From the NCBI GenBank assembly GCA_029964075.1, contig CM057129.1, forward strand, positions 21,753,430 through 21,817,429: a stretch of DNA of 64,000 nucleotides, written 5' to 3'. The first letter of the stretch is position 1. Every line of letters begins with the position of its first letter. Shown here in pieces: positions 46,956 to 60,510 of this stretch. A program made the translations under genes and the position numbers. Source of the DNA: Patiria pectinifera (Eukaryota; Echinodermata; Asteroidea; Valvatida; Asterinidae). The notes beneath the pieces are model-generated. The model searched no databases and was not told the DNA's origin. It was given only the letters and a program-made list of their open reading frames with translations.

Positions 46956-49900
46956 GCTACGAATTACCATTTTAACGACCTTCGATAACGTTTCTATAGG
47001 TATTTATTAGTCATTCAAATGAATTATTCCATATTTTATATTGTTATTCAGTTACAGCTACCGTATGACGAGTAATCTAGCTATATAACAGCCTTCTTAC
47101 CCGCACATCTCGTGGCATTAGTATGAACGGCGAGCGATAGACACAGCATCAAGATAACTTCGGGCACTTTGCATTTGAAAGGGAAAAACATTAACGCTGT
47201 TTGAGACGGGCAATAAGAGAACAAAAATCTCCCAAGACATAGCTGGGATAATATCAAACATAGTTGAAAGCTGCGCGCACCTCGGCTTTAACGGCCACCG
47301 TACACATTATGCTCACCGTGCACGAGATTGATACTACACTCGCTCTCCCTTTGCAACTCCAAAACAGATTACTCGCCTTCGGTTATTTGTGCGCGGCTGT
47401 GGCCATAATATTACAGCCGGGACTACCTCGGTGCGATCCAACGCCGACTGATCAATTAAAACAACAGCCATATATATATATATATAGACACGGGCTCAGT
47501 GTGGGTGTATTCCAAGGTGAGATCGCTAGGGTTTGATCTTCGCGTGGAACAGGCAGTGCAATGCGCTAATGAAATGGAAGCAGGGTCGATCTGTGTGCAT
47601 TTCTTTCAAAAGGGACATTTTTGTTATTAGAGTCTATGGTATGTGTTTCTAGCTAGGGTTACAAATTGTGCTGTGCAAGCAGTCGACTCGTAGGTTTACT
47701 TATTGATCAATAAAGAAGGCCTTTCTTGTTGTCTTTGAGTGGAAATTATGTGAACGTTCCTTACACAAAAGACCCAGTTCTGGGTGGTTTTTCTTTAACA
47801 CAGACTGTTTTCCCGACTTGTATACTATTAGTACTTTGTTATTGCGTTAGTGACAATCCATACCTTGAAAATTCCATTTTAATCCAATCGTTAGCCCCAC
47901 AAATGCCACTCGGAGGCGGCAATTTAGTAGTGAATTATCCATATCAAATAGCAGTGTTATATCGTGTTACATTCTCAAATACCATCACCCGATGTGTCCA
48001 AAATTCAATACCTGACGACACATACCACTGCGATTCGGATTGATATTGGAGAAATTCAAACGCGCAGGTGCAGTGACATTACAAGTTTGTTGCCTCTTTA
48101 CATTTGTTCCGATGTTTCGCTCAAATGATCATTCTATTGTTAAATTATTAGTATTTTGTTTATTATGTAAATGCAAGCTGTAGACCGTAACAGCCATGAC
48201 CCGATGCATATCATCGATCATTTAGTACCATACGGCGGAGTTTCAATTTTGTGCACCAGAGAACATGATCTCCGGTGTGTCACAGAAAACTCGAGTGCAC
48301 TGCTTAACTGAGCAAAGGCTATATATACAACCAGACATGCCACTTTGGAATTCTCCGTAAGTGAAACACCACTCAACGGAAGCACAGCTTGTAGGGAATT
48401 GATTTCCCCCGAATGAAAGTAAAGTCACGGACCTCGTCGTGACACGCTGAAGGTGCCGATTATGGGCATTCCCGAACGGCTTCGTGCGTCGTAATTACGC
48501 CGAACAGACAAATCAAAGAAACGCACCTTGCAGTGCACAGATCTATAAGTCGGCCGGGGTATGCCAAGCACCTGGAGCCTCTAAAAATGCCAACCATCGC
48601 GCCGATTTCCTCTCTCTTTAAAGTCATCCCTGCTTATAGGTGACATTTAGATTTCCCCCAATGCTTTTGGTAGGTAGGCACTAGGCACACGCATGTGTCG
48701 TGCTTGCAACCTTCTGTTGCTTTTTTTTTTACGAGCGAGTGGGTATGAAACGTATGAAGTTAATTACGACAGCTAAGGTCAAAGAAAATTGCCTAGAAGT
48801 TATTATATATTAAGATAACCTTGTACTGGGTCGAAACAGAAGGGGACTTACGTCGAGAAGGCTAATTAATCTAATCTTTGGAATATGAAACAATATCCGT
48901 ACATTTTAATAGGAAGCAATGCCCGTTTTTCCCTTTCAAATCGTGACGCGTGTAAACAATGTATAATCCCATAGACTCAGTGGGTAACTAATTTGATCTT
49001 ACTTTTGACATAAGGATATGCGTCATACCAAAGATGACCATCGTAAATTTAAATGATTCATTTCTGTGGAGCGGAAAGCCGATTTTAGCTGTATTGTTAA
49101 TATCCAAAGACTATTATAAATCATTACTGAAGAGATTACACAAGCCAACGCAATTACACAAACGGATTAAACGGACTTGGAAAAGAGCTTCCCTTTGCTC
49201 TATTCGGATGTTTTGTAGCCACAATATGTACAGCCGCAAACCCTTTGCGTTCGTTTATTTAATCATTTGTTACTAATTTCTGATATTGTTCAGATTAAGG
49301 TTGGTTAAGATTAACAATGTCGATAGCCCACGTTATGTTCACCAGTTCTGTGCGTGGGTTCACTGTTCCAGTCAAAACCATGGTAACATTTTAAACTGAA
49401 TCAAACGTCGCAGCAAATTATTGAGTCAACGATGCATGGTTTGGCTGAATAAAGCTAGAATATTTTTCTTTCAAAAGATCACACAGTCGTCCTGAATGGT
49501 CATTTCGGAAAATCTTCTTTTTTTTTCCTGCCACGTCCAATCACCAAACTCACATCTTTCATTAGTACTAGTACGCTAAGTTGGGGTCGGATTACAGCAT
49601 ACACTGGAAGGCTGCGAGAGTCGAGGGGAATATTAATATTACTGCCGTTCGTTGTGGACCATTTAGAACATCAAAACGTTTCTCGAGTGTCTCAATGTTG
49701 TTTGGATTGGATGTCAGTGTCCTAGGACGTCCATGAACTCAGGAATGTGTTCACTATGGCCGACTCGGCTGCTTGTCAGAACAGCCACGCGGACGCGATT
49801 TTTCAAGCTCTTTTGAAATCGCAGTTAATTTGTATATATTGGCAACGACACTTCTACAGTTGGTACTCACTAACGGGCAGGTTTTCGTTGAGTAGTTTAA

Positions 49901-52477
49901 ATGAAGATTATCGATTTTTGTAAAACTCAAGACATGAAATGCACATTTTTTGCTGACTATATGTTGTAGAGATAGTTTGTTTCTTGTTCGCTCTTATGAA
50001 TTGAGTAATGGGTAACTTTTGAGGCGACCAACAGTGATAGGCATATGTGATCTACTCATAGTGTGTGTGGCCGTTGGTAGGGCGTGGCATTTAGAGTTTC
50101 CGAATATCGCTAACCCCACTGGCTACATCACTGGCCCCAAACAAACTCACCCCAGCCAGCTAGGAATGGAATTCGGCTTTCTCTTCAGTCATTATTTGGG
50201 TCAATCCTTCCAGACGAAATTTCGTATTTGTCGTCTGGAGCGCGCGTCTAATCCATCGGAACCACGTTGCTGCGATTGATGATGGATGCGGGCCTAATTC
50301 CGCGAGTATATAGACCATGGCCTTTCATCAAGTCGTGATATTCTCATTTTTTCCCCAGCTCGTGCCACCCAACAGGGGGTTCGTATAGTGATTAACTTAA
50401 ATTTTTCAATCCGGTGCGATGATAACCTCCGTGATGGCCACTTTTCACCACTTCGTACCCGAAATATGCACCTTTTACCAAAGCTTCTACAAAGAAATAT
50501 TACTAATGGACAACGCGCACAGTCATCTTGTAGTCATAACTAGAGGCGTTATACGCATCGCTGCTACACTTCCTACTCACCACGAAGCAGTGAAAGTGTA
50601 ATTCGCATTCGTTGGTTATTTGTTCATCATCATTTCCATCATCCTTGGCTGGGTGGTCTAGTCCATTTGTCGATGGTTCAAGACCCTATTAAACAGCTGT
50701 GCCACGGATGGACTTGGTGCTATTAGTGCTAATTCGTCTGCGATGGGAATGGAGTCCAGGTGCATTGGGCCGGGCTCGAAGCCATAATCTGACTGAAGCG
50801 AGTGAAGTATCTTCCTTGCGGAAAAATTAGTCATTGAGACAAAGTTCTTTTTTTCCAAATAACTTGACACAAACATCCAATTTTTTTTATCAAGCTTACG
50901 GGAGACTGTCAGAACTGTTCCAAACATTTTCTCAGAGAATGCCTATAATACGATTTACAGCTACAGCAATGTCCGCTTTATGATTTTATATTGGGATGAT
51001 CATGAGGATTTCTTTAGTTTCATTTCTCTATTATTTTGAAACCGACTTGGACAGTTCCGCGGAATTCCCTAAGAATTCACACGCCTTTTTTTAAGGCCAC
51101 TTGGAGTTGCAGAGCCAAGATAGTTCAATGGGTCTCAACTGCGAAACAATTGCGAATGGCAAATAGGCAGCGTATACTCTGCGGGCTTCAAATGTCAAAA
51201 CAGAGTTGCTACATATCGGGGTATTTGAGACGATCGATTCAGTGCCCAATATCGCGACGATAGGTTAGGAATGAAATAGTTGTAATCTCTCTGTAAATAA
51301 TTCAGGTGTCTGCCTGCCGCTTCCACAGGGAGTGAGCGAGTCGCTCTTAACAGACAGGCAATCTCTATTATAACGTTACACATTCTATAGGGCTTTTTCA
51401 TTTTCGACAATATTTGCTCTGGTTGAAGCATATTTGCACATCAAAAATCATTTTCCGTCCTCAGTCTAATAAGAGCCCAGCAGACAGGCTCCTCGGCGGC
51501 ACAAGACCGTGAAATGTAATTACAACATCCCACTGCCCCACGGCTACCGACCTTTTTGCATGTGTTTGGAAAAGCAAAGGGGACATTATTGCCAACGTCT
51601 TGGCTGATATGCAAAAAACTACAGCGCGTGTGGCTGTACCAATACAGAACACATTAAAGAAGATAAAAAAACATTATGAGTTTACATTTAATTTACAGTA
51701 GGCGTCTACTATTCGGTACCGTGACGCTTAACGAAGCTGAGCAATTCCCAGTCGACGGGATACATCTTTATTGCCTGCTATCCACGACACTTATAAGGGG
51801 TTAAGACTAATTTCGAGCAGAGTTGATTTGAAAATAAAAATGGCAGAGAGAAGGTCCCCCGTCACTTTCAATGAGTTGAGTCTTTCATCACTGAGATCAC
51901 GGAATGTACAAATTGAAGTTTGTCTTGTACTTCTACTATAGTCTGTATGTAAAGCACCATATCAAATATCGTATCAGTCTTAGCAGTTTATTTACTAAAA
52001 TTTGCTCAGACAAATAGAGTGATTTTCCAGGAGTAAGAGCAAAGTTTTGATTTTTTTTTGAAAAAGAGGAGGCTTAGTATAAACGGTACAAAGAAATCCG
52101 CAGATGGCTGGTCATATAGTGCAGGGTTGCGATATAATCGTAGTTAATTTGAAAATAGGTCTACGTGAACATGTGGCTGTTCCACATTTTTTTCACATAC
52201 ATTCAACTGCTTAATTGTCCTACTTTTTTCTTACATGAGCCACTGCATTTTAATAAAATGTAATTTCAAAGTGGAATTAAAGGTTCATTAATAACCAGTG
52301 GGCCGTCAGGCATTTTGTGGACAATGGAGAGAGGATGTACAGCAAGCAATATTTTCAATGGGCAGCAGGCGGAGGAGAGTATCGATTTTCGGCAGTAATT
52401 TAATTGGCATAATATTAAACCGTATCTAGCTAAAGAGTCTTCGGCATGGTTTTGAGAGAAAAGGGGCTGGTACTCAC

Positions 52478-52930
52478 AAACTGCATGTAGTTGATGCCCT
52501 TGCAGAGCCCCTCGCCGATGGGCATGCCGGCAATGTTGGCTGCGGTGGGGATGGCGCAAATGGCCAACATGGCCACATCTGTCACAGCCAGATTGGCTAT
52601 GAAATAGTTCGTAATGTTCTGCATCTCCCGGTACCTGAAGATGATGTAGAGCACCGTGCCGTTACCGATCAGTCCAATGATAGCAATGATGGCAATGATC
52701 GTCGGTACCACGATCCGTATCGTGGTCTCGAAGCTCTCCGGGAACCCAGCCATGGGTGGCGGGTCGGTAACATTGTCCAGACTGGTGTTGATACCGGTGT
52801 CGTACCGAGGAGAACTGTACACGAAGACGGGAGAGTTTGTGCTCGCCACCCGCTCACTAAAGTTTGTGGGTGCAAATAAATCCACCACCGTGGTAGCAAT
52901 GTCGGTGACGAAGACCTCGGAGTCAGTCAT
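52478..52930 (-). CDS. Kisspeptin-receptor-like GPCR, coding exon 1 (N-terminus to start of TM3)
   Basis: First coding exon of a 399-residue class A (rhodopsin-like) peptide receptor of the plasma membrane; it encodes residues 1-151. Seen: an extracellular N-terminus of about 70 residues with three N-glycosylation sequons (N23-F-S, N48-T-S, N53-V-T) and no obvious signal peptide; TM1 about 72-97 with the GN motif (N90); TM2 about 107-131 with LAVTD (D118, the sodium-site aspartate); and C143, which should form the disulfide with C216 of loop 2. The start ATG has A at -3 and an in-frame TGA 18 bases upstream, and no ATG lies between them. The donor after codon 151 is GTGAGT at 52477-52472 (phase 0); reading through it adds only 15 residues before a stop. 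The sequence ends LCKGINYMQF and resumes in exon 2 with VTVQATC, as in GPR54-type receptors (family knowledge). A galanin- or allatostatin-A-type ligand is the main alternative. Confidence 0.9.
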
Positions 52931-52951
52931 GATGGAAGTTCCTTGTCAGTA

Positions 52952-52976
52952 CTGCAGCAAAGAATGAAGACAAAAC
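52952..52976 (-). other. Candidate splice acceptor in the 5' leader
   Basis: A pyrimidine-rich stretch ending TTTGCTGCAG stops 21 bases before the ATG on the minus strand. It looks like a good 3' splice site, so the start codon may lie at the front of an exon preceded by one or more untranslated exons. No matching donor could be picked out upstream. Only transcript data would decide. Confidence 0.35.
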
Positions 52977-52978
52977 AT

Positions 52979-53149
52979 GCGCCAATAATGGCTTCATTAA
53001 ATAAATAGAGTTACAAATTAGAGGTGTTGCATTTCAGCAGAATTCCGGCTATTCTTTACAATCGATGAAGTAACTGTCTAGAATGACTTGAAGGAGCATT
53101 GTCTTTTCCTTTTTTTCTCTCTCTCCAAAAAAGAGCTTCCGTCAAGTAT
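52979..53149. other. Upstream leader region, nothing recognised
   Basis: Between the candidate acceptor and the CpG-richer block; may be intron or untranslated exon of the receptor. Confidence 0.4.
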
Positions 53150-53410
53150 CAATCCGCAGCGCAGAATGAGGCTCGGGCTACTGGCGCGATTGATTTTGAC
53201 TCCGCTCGGTAAAGCCCGCCCCCTGTCTTCCTCCCGCGTTATACGTCACACATTCACCGCGCAGCGCCTGCGGGCGAAGCGTGGAAAAAAGTCATCAGCG
53301 CTGCAATGCGTGCTTTCAAAAAGGGATACAAGGCATGCATTTACGACGCGTGCGGCCGGACTGCACGCATGGCGAGCGAAATTACTAACAGCCGGCTCGT
53401 TATAAGCGAG
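53150..53410 (-). promoter_or_regulatory. CpG-richer block upstream of exon 1, promoter candidate
   Basis: A block clearly richer in G+C and CpG than its surroundings lies 220-480 bases upstream of the start codon. It includes a GC-box-like GCCCGCCCC near 53215-53223, a CRE-like half (TACGTCAC near 53242) and, on the minus strand, a TTATAA near 53400-53405. Position and composition fit a promoter or first untranslated exon of the receptor. This is inference; no single element is decisive. Confidence 0.3.
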
Positions 53411-55479
53411 ATCAATTGGTAAGGGTAGAGGCAGTCTCAAATACAAAACAAAATGGCAAAATGGGTGACTCGTGGCCAACTAAATATATTTTCATTTGTT
53501 ATTCCACTCCGTGGTTTTGACAACTCTCCCCAAATTGAAAACACAAAAAGGCGCAAAAAACTGACGGAAACAATTTTATTTATAACACCAGCCTACCCCG
53601 TGAACGTCAAAACAAAATCATTTATAGTGTCATAGACTGCGAGAAGACTACAAAAACACTGCCGCTTTTGAGCGTCAATTTGTCTATTTCCAGATGGCCA
53701 GAACTGAGCGGCAAATATTGTCTACAATATTCACGGTTCATTTTTTTATGGTTGAGTAATAAAGTTAATTTACAAGACGGCACATTTTACCGGGTGGTGC
53801 TACTGCATAGAGACGCCCAGTAAATATGGGAGCATTCGACACACTTTGGTAGGAATGTATTAGAATGATGTGAAGTTCCTACTTGAGGTACACAGAAAAC
53901 AAAACAAATATATATAAATATATATACTGAACACATATATAGATATGGGTTTTTTTTATAATTTGCTGGCCAAGAAGCAAAGAGTACGTGATAAACACGC
54001 TTGCATTTACACATAATCACAATGTTTATTCAGTTACATCACTTCAAATGTACTTATCTGACCAGCAAATGAATGCAATAACTTGGTGTGTGTTTTTTAG
54101 AAGTAGGGGAATTCGAAATGGAAACGAGACCCCTGACACATACATTCAGATTTAAGATCGAAATCCGTGTTGAAAGTTGGATTGTACAAAACCAATCCGA
54201 TTCATAAGGGACCCTTGCTGACGAAAAAAATATTCTACTTTGAGGAATCATGTTTAAAATACAAGGCAAATTATAAATGTGCAATAAAATCTCCAAACAT
54301 AATAATGTAAAGTGCCTTCTTTTTACAGTAAAAAAAAAATAGCGTTTTTATTACTAAACGAATAATGTTCCCTCGGGCTAGAATCACATTACAAAATGAT
54401 GGAAACGGCATTCATGCATGGTCGATCAGAAAGGGCCGTGTGATCACTGATCCAAGTTCTGATACTGATCTACTTAAACTATCATTTAAAGGCCTTCTCT
54501 GTTTCAGCAAGGATGCAATGGGCGTTTTCTCTCCAAAACGTTGTATAAAGTTCATGATTCTTATCTAGGGCAACTTCAGAGGTTTTCATTATTATGACAC
54601 ATTTTCGATTGTTCATCTTTCGAGCCCAAGTAATTAATTTAATACGAATACAGGTCTTGGGGCTTCTAGCGTCAAAACCTTCGAACCAGGTGTTCCACCA
54701 GACCCCCGAAGGTCCAGAGAAACAAATATATGGGCTGGGCCGAAAAAGGAACTGCCGGCAAATCATTGATCGAAGATCGAAAGCAAAGCAGGCCGGGAGC
54801 TCTTTCACTTCTTTATGCATCTTATGATGCAGTAAGGAATCACTAAAACATCCTTTACGCATTTGGTGCAGCTTCTATAAAACAGCAAACAGAAGAAAAG
54901 AAAAAATTGACGAAAAGGGGGTGTGACCATTTTGGCTTTTTTTAAACACTTGGGGTTTAAGAGGGTGTTTGAATATTCTCCAAAAAATTAACAAAACCAA
55001 TTTAAAAACTAAGTTATGTTCTCCGATATTTAAAACATTTACAATGATAGAAGTGAAAGCCTGTTTAGCCGCGAAACACTGACAGAATCCCAAGTATTAT
55101 TAGAGAAATGTCCTCACGGACAGATGTGGCGGACCAGACATTAATCGGCAAGCCGAGAAACATCTCGTGACAGAAAACGCCAACCTCAAATTACGTCAAA
55201 GAGCCACTATTGAAACAGTTTGTATTGGTATGTGGAAGAGAAGCACCCGTAAGAAGCAAAGGAAATGAGACTTCCAATTTTGGTGCCTGATATTGCGGTA
55301 TAGGCCTAGGCCTACACGAGAAAAAAAAATCCACCGCAGGTGAGCGTGATAGCCGAGTTGAAAGGATACCTGTACCTACAAAACTTAACATTTGGGAGTT
55401 ACATGTGGAGAGGTTTTGCCCAGCAAACCTGAACAAGTCGCAGATCACGGACAATGATGGCTAATATAACGTAGGTAAC
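53411..55479. other. No gene recognised
   Basis: Upstream flank; short TA tracts (about 53909-53941) and unrecognised open frames only. Confidence 0.5.
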
Positions 55480-55655
55480 GAGAACCATGCCACAATGACC
55501 ACAAGGCCACTGTGACTGAGAACAGTGGCCATGCCCGGCATGACATCCCCCACGACCATCATGACCACGACATTCCCACGATCATGACGAACAACAAATC
55601 CCTTTAGACAAAGACGACCATGACATCCATCTAGGCCTTGACGACAACGACATCC
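55480..55655. repeat. Cryptic simple repeat of GACCA/CATGAC motifs
   Basis: Motifs such as CCATGAC, GACCACGAC and ACGACAT recur irregularly through about 175 bases, consistent with an old decayed minisatellite. Confidence 0.45.
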
Positions 55656-58600
55656 TAAACTATTAAAATGAAATTTTGTATCAACTAAGATGGCAATACT
55701 GGCCATTAACATCCCACACACAAAAAAAATCTAATCAACAGGCAATCACGAAATTCCAGACAAATCACTTATATGGCCGTGTCCATCGTCAAAGGCGCCG
55801 TCTCATATTTCATTTGAATTAGAGTATAATTACCTGGAATAACTCTAGGCTATGCCACGAGTGCCGATGGAAAGGCATCATCGGTACAGCATAATACATT
55901 CACTGTGTGGATTAACATCGCAACAGTAGTCCTTCCATGAAGCGTTTCTCCCTATTGCAGACCAAGGGAAACACATTTTAGGGCCGTAAATTGAACAAGC
56001 AAAGCAATTTATAATGGTCTTATTGATAATGAATTGTACGACAAATCCACGGAAGGGCGCTTTTTTAAGTTGTAGCTTGATAGCACATGCCCCTTTGATT
56101 CAGCCTAACTAGCTTGTCGATCGTCACGTTCGAGAGATCTTGACTCAGTTTTCAAACCATTTCCTTGAATGCGCTAGCAGTGATGAAACTGTATTCCTAT
56201 CTGATTCTGTTAAGGACAGGGTAAGAAGCGTGCTGTATTACCCGCTGCGCTCGCGCCAAAAACAAAACTTCGACTTAGGGACGCTGTGAGATAAATTCAC
56301 AAGTACGCCCTCAAGGTGATTTATCATCTCACTGTTCACTGAAAAAAAATGTGGAATGTAGATTAATTGCTACTAGTCCAAAGTAACTCAATGCATATCA
56401 CTTCGGAAAAAAGGGACTTAGGCATCTTATAAAGACATGAATCCCCTCCCCTGCGGTAAAAAGCAACATAACAGAGACGGCTACCTCATGTTGTTGAGAA
56501 TAATAGGTCTAATGAGATCGTGCAGATATTTTTGTCTTCTTATTAGGAGCTGATTATTAAACCATCAGGCTAGCGCACAATAATCATGTCTTGCATTTTA
56601 TTTCCTGCAGGTTGATACGGAAGACCAGAAGAGCGAGAAAGGCAGGTGTTTTCTCGGTGCTGAACGACTAATGAACGTTTCCATGGATTGCAGCTTTTTC
56701 CGTATCAGTCAATTTAAGATCCTGGCAAGAAAAAGCACAGGCCTCAAGTCCCCCGGATATTAGGGAAGGACCGATTGTATCCTTCCACACATCCTTCTCT
56801 TAATTATTTTCTCGTCAGGATATTTCCCTCCGGTTTCTTCAAGTAATGAGATTCAAATGTCAAACATCTTTGAGTTTGCAACCACATCTTGCGAAAGAAA
56901 AACAGCTCCCCTTTCAATTCCCCACACAACACTGTCCATCTAAGTAAATTGGATATTTGTTGGCCTCGCTGCGTCTTGCTATATTCTTCGGTTGATGGAC
57001 TTTCTGTTGCAGTCCGGGTTCTGGACACACGGGGAAATTTACGAGTTGTCATCCGTTCTTGAAATAGTGCGGAATGTCCCTCAGTGCCTTTGGTCAAAGG
57101 TACGATTTTGCGCATGTGACATTGTTCAGAGCAGGCAGAATGTCAACAGGTTGAACAAAAATCCTGAAGTTATTTATTCAATAGCATTTGAAACACAAAT
57201 GCACAATAGGGTAAGATAAAAGTACATAGGGTGACACATGAAATGCTAAGAATGCCCAGGCCAGGCAAAGCCAGGCTGAGTCAGACTAGGCCTACCACTT
57301 CAAGATGGGTCAAGATACAAGACCGGTTGATTCCCCCGACCATTCCTTTCGGAGTAGTGCAAAGTCATTTGACAGTTTGCATGGCAGCTATGTTTGGATA
57401 TAGTGTTTTTGCTTCTCTTGGATTCGCACGAGTTGACAGGCGTACATCCATTGTTTGTTAAAATTTCAAAACTTCCCCAACACGACTGGTGTATGAAGTA
57501 CATGTATAAGTGTGAGCCATACATTACAAGATTGCCTCACATATTGCAACATCTGGATTGTATTGTTTATGAAGAGTCTTAATGCTCTAAGAAGTCATTA
57601 GTCTCTACATATAATACGAGATAATTTAGGAGTTATCTGGAGGAAAGTCTTATGTTTTGAAGCTTTTACGTTGCTAGTCCATGGAGTTTTATTTCCAACA
57701 TCGGCCTCTTAAACCCTTTCCAAACCCTACATATGGCTGAAAATTCACAACAAAACTACACGTTTACAATAACAATTTTGTCTCAGGCCAAGTCATAATT
57801 AGATATATTACAACTTATTGTTTGAAAAGAGAACAAGTCTAGAGAAGCAATGCACATTAAGTACTTTGAAAACTTTTTTTTAAAGAATTTTCCAGCACTA
57901 CTTGCACGTTGTGTTTTCACTACTGCAATGAAGAGGGGAAACTGATTCGAAATTACGAAAAGATAACAATAACATGACTGCGACGAATTCGCGTAAAAGT
58001 ATGTTTTATGCACACTAATCGCGATATCTTGACAAAAGTATTAATAATGCAACGTTTTTCTTTTAGCGTAGTGTATACCTTGCTAGTTTTATTCAGAAAT
58101 CGGCACTTCATTGCCTCCGATGAGTGGGGTATCGATAGCTTATCATTACACCGCTCCAAAAGAAAAACCGGAGCCTCTTACCGCCAAACTTCAGGGTATT
58201 TTATCCATACACTGTTGGCGGTAATCTCTCGAAATACTTTGTTTTCCGAAACAACAGGAAGTGTTTTGAAGGCATTGCGGGCATGCCGGTAATTTCGTGC
58301 AATTTAAGGTGAGCGGGCAGCACGTCACCCGACACCTAAGCTGTCGAAGGCACTCATCATCAGAGACAAAACGGGAAAATTAAAAACAAGTACACTTCAA
58401 AAAGAGACAAGCTCTGCTTTAAGCTACGACACGTTGGCTCTTTTAATAACCAACCGTTTGAAACACAATTAAGGGCATCATTTATGTTGATAATAAGTCA
58501 AAGAACTAACCGACCACAATCAGCCGGTAAATCCTGTTGCTCACAGGAACCGGCTAGATATCGTGGTCTGCAGCTATTCTGGCTTGAGCATGGTCATTGG

Positions 58601-59049
58601 ATAGTTTAAATTAATTACACGCGAGCGATCACTTTCAATTGATCTGGACATTTATCAACGGGAAAGTTAAAGTAATTCAGTGACCGTTCCTTGAACGAAT
58701 GTAGAGTAAAGAAAAGTGCTCACAAACGCCGCAATATTGCTTCATTTAAACACATCTGCACTTATTTATAAGGAAAACTGAACCGTGAATGTTTTCGTTA
58801 TTTATTGTTTTCACCATCACCATGAAATCCCATTGTTAAGAGGACTGACGATCTCGATATAATTTTTCGTTACGTTCAGGCAAAAGTACTTATTTCACAT
58901 GCCAAAGTTTGTTGTTCTTTTATCGAAATGATACTTAGAATATTGGGCCAATTTAAGTTTTCGTAAACAGTGGGCCAATCATTGGTGATGGTTTCACAAG
59001 GAGAGAAGGAACATCAGCAATCACAGGTAATGTACGAAGATAGGTAGGC
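55656..59049. other. No gene recognised
   Basis: Unrecognised sequence. A bulged 12-bp hairpin (AGCCGGT-CCTGT ... ACAGG-ACCGGCT) lies at 58522-58555. Confidence 0.5.
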
Positions 59050-59545
59050 CTATACCAAGTACACACTACCTCCGGTATAATGATGAAGAGATGGCTATCA
59101 CGCCCACACTGTGACAGCTAGACTAACAATTTCACACATTCCAAGATATATAGGCACGCAGTGCACACTGTCGCAGGCACCACAGGGAAATGTAGGTACG
59201 GAATACACACTGTCCAAGGTACCATAAGAAGATTTAGATACGGAGTACACACTATCGTAGGTTCCATCGTATGACCTACTATTGTGGAATCGTACATACA
59301 TTGATAACAATTGGTACTATACATGGCACTAGGTGTCAAAATGGGTATCATGTACAATCTGTTGAACCGGTACGTCAGGAGTAGATAGGTACAAGTGCGT
59401 ACTGTTCCGAGTACAGGAAGACAAGTATACGATACAAATAACGAATATTTAGGAATTCAAAGGTCAGAACAATTTCATGAGATGAAAGATGGAATAGAAC
59501 ATTCCATCTGTCACCGAATGAAATGATTAATTCCATTATTTGTTT
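59050..59545. repeat. Decayed tandem repeat, left part (about 42-bp units)
   Basis: Between about 59151 and 59278 three units of about 42 bases can be aligned, each with A-GTACG-AG/ATACACACTGTC--AGGTACCA. Weaker relatives extend to both sides (CCAAGTACACACTACC at 59056). The same motif reappears beyond the inserted element at 60511. Confidence 0.5.
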
Positions 59546-60510
59546 TATACAACACCTGAAAAAAAATCTTGGTCATCTGATTGGTCAGAGCCACCTGTAA
59601 ACATGATGTTTAGGTTTTAAACACGTTTGTAACATGTTAACAGTTAAATGCGTTTAGGAATGTGTTTAAATGCTAAACGCTTCTCCTTTTTAACCTCACG
59701 AAACTAAACGTGCTTAGCTTTTTTAACACAATGTTTACATATTTGCATGGAACGGGTTAAGGAAAGTTTGTAAACGCCACAAAGCTGTAAACAAGTTTAT
59801 TTTTGGAGACGTGTTTATTTACAGAGAATCACATTACGCAGAAACTGACCAAAACGCATTTTCTTGACCGAAATGTGTAATTATTCAAACAAATCCACGA
59901 TACGATTTTGAATTTTGCAAACATAGGTAAACAAAATCGCATTAAGTCGTTTTTCGTATTTAAATATTGAAGTTATTCATGGTGAAACCGTGACTTCATC
60001 ATGGCGGGAAAAGCTGCATATAAAGATAAACCACGACAACTTCTAGTATGTAGTGTAGAGTAGGTTAGGCCAATCGTAGCATTGGTACGTTCTGCTTTAA
60101 ATGTTATATGTGAAATAAGTTATAATAAAAACAAACCTGGTTTCCATTCAAGTCTGGCTCCCACTTCTGTAAATGATTCTGAGAAAAAAATGTGCAGTTA
60201 CTTTTTGGAAACATATAACGTATACAACAGAAGTCGTTTATTAGCTAAAGCCAAACACGTCAAAGTTTTAACATTTAAACGCAAAATCTAAACATGTAGT
60301 GGGCTAAACATGTGAAGAAAGAAAAAAGTGGGCACAAGATGTGTTTAGAAATGTGTCTATACTCTAAACGCCATTTTTACAGTCATGTGATCGTGCAATG
60401 AACTTCTATTTTCGCGGTGCGGCCGGGCCGTGGGTTGGGACGAATAATTCAATGACATGTGACCAAAGACCCACCAATCAGATGACGGGGACTTATTCAG
60501 GCGTTGTATA
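59546..60510. mobile_element. DNA-transposon-like element, 965 bp, inserted in the tandem repeat
   Basis: Ends TATACAACACCTGAA and, inverted, TATACAACGCCTGAA; the similarity continues inward (TCATCTGATTGG at the left, the same string inverted at the right, 60471-60482). Both subterminal regions are packed with GTTTAA, TAAACG and GTGTTTAG motifs. It has no open frame of note, so it is non-autonomous. TA may be the target site. The superfamily is not resolved. Confidence 0.65.

Larger units (their letters stand above)
40236..52477 (-). other. Intron 1 of the receptor gene (12,242 bp, phase 0)
   Basis: Bounded by a GTGAGT donor (52477) and a CTGTGTAACAG acceptor (40236). It contains an (AATG)n tract at 41371-41390, a B-box-like sequence at 45537-45547, and the second copy of a 522-bp family at 46426-46955. 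The remainder (40236-41370, 41391-45536, 46956-52477) shows no recognisable gene, RNA or repeat. A 177-codon open frame at 42123-42656 is unrecognised and probably accidental. Confidence 0.88.
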
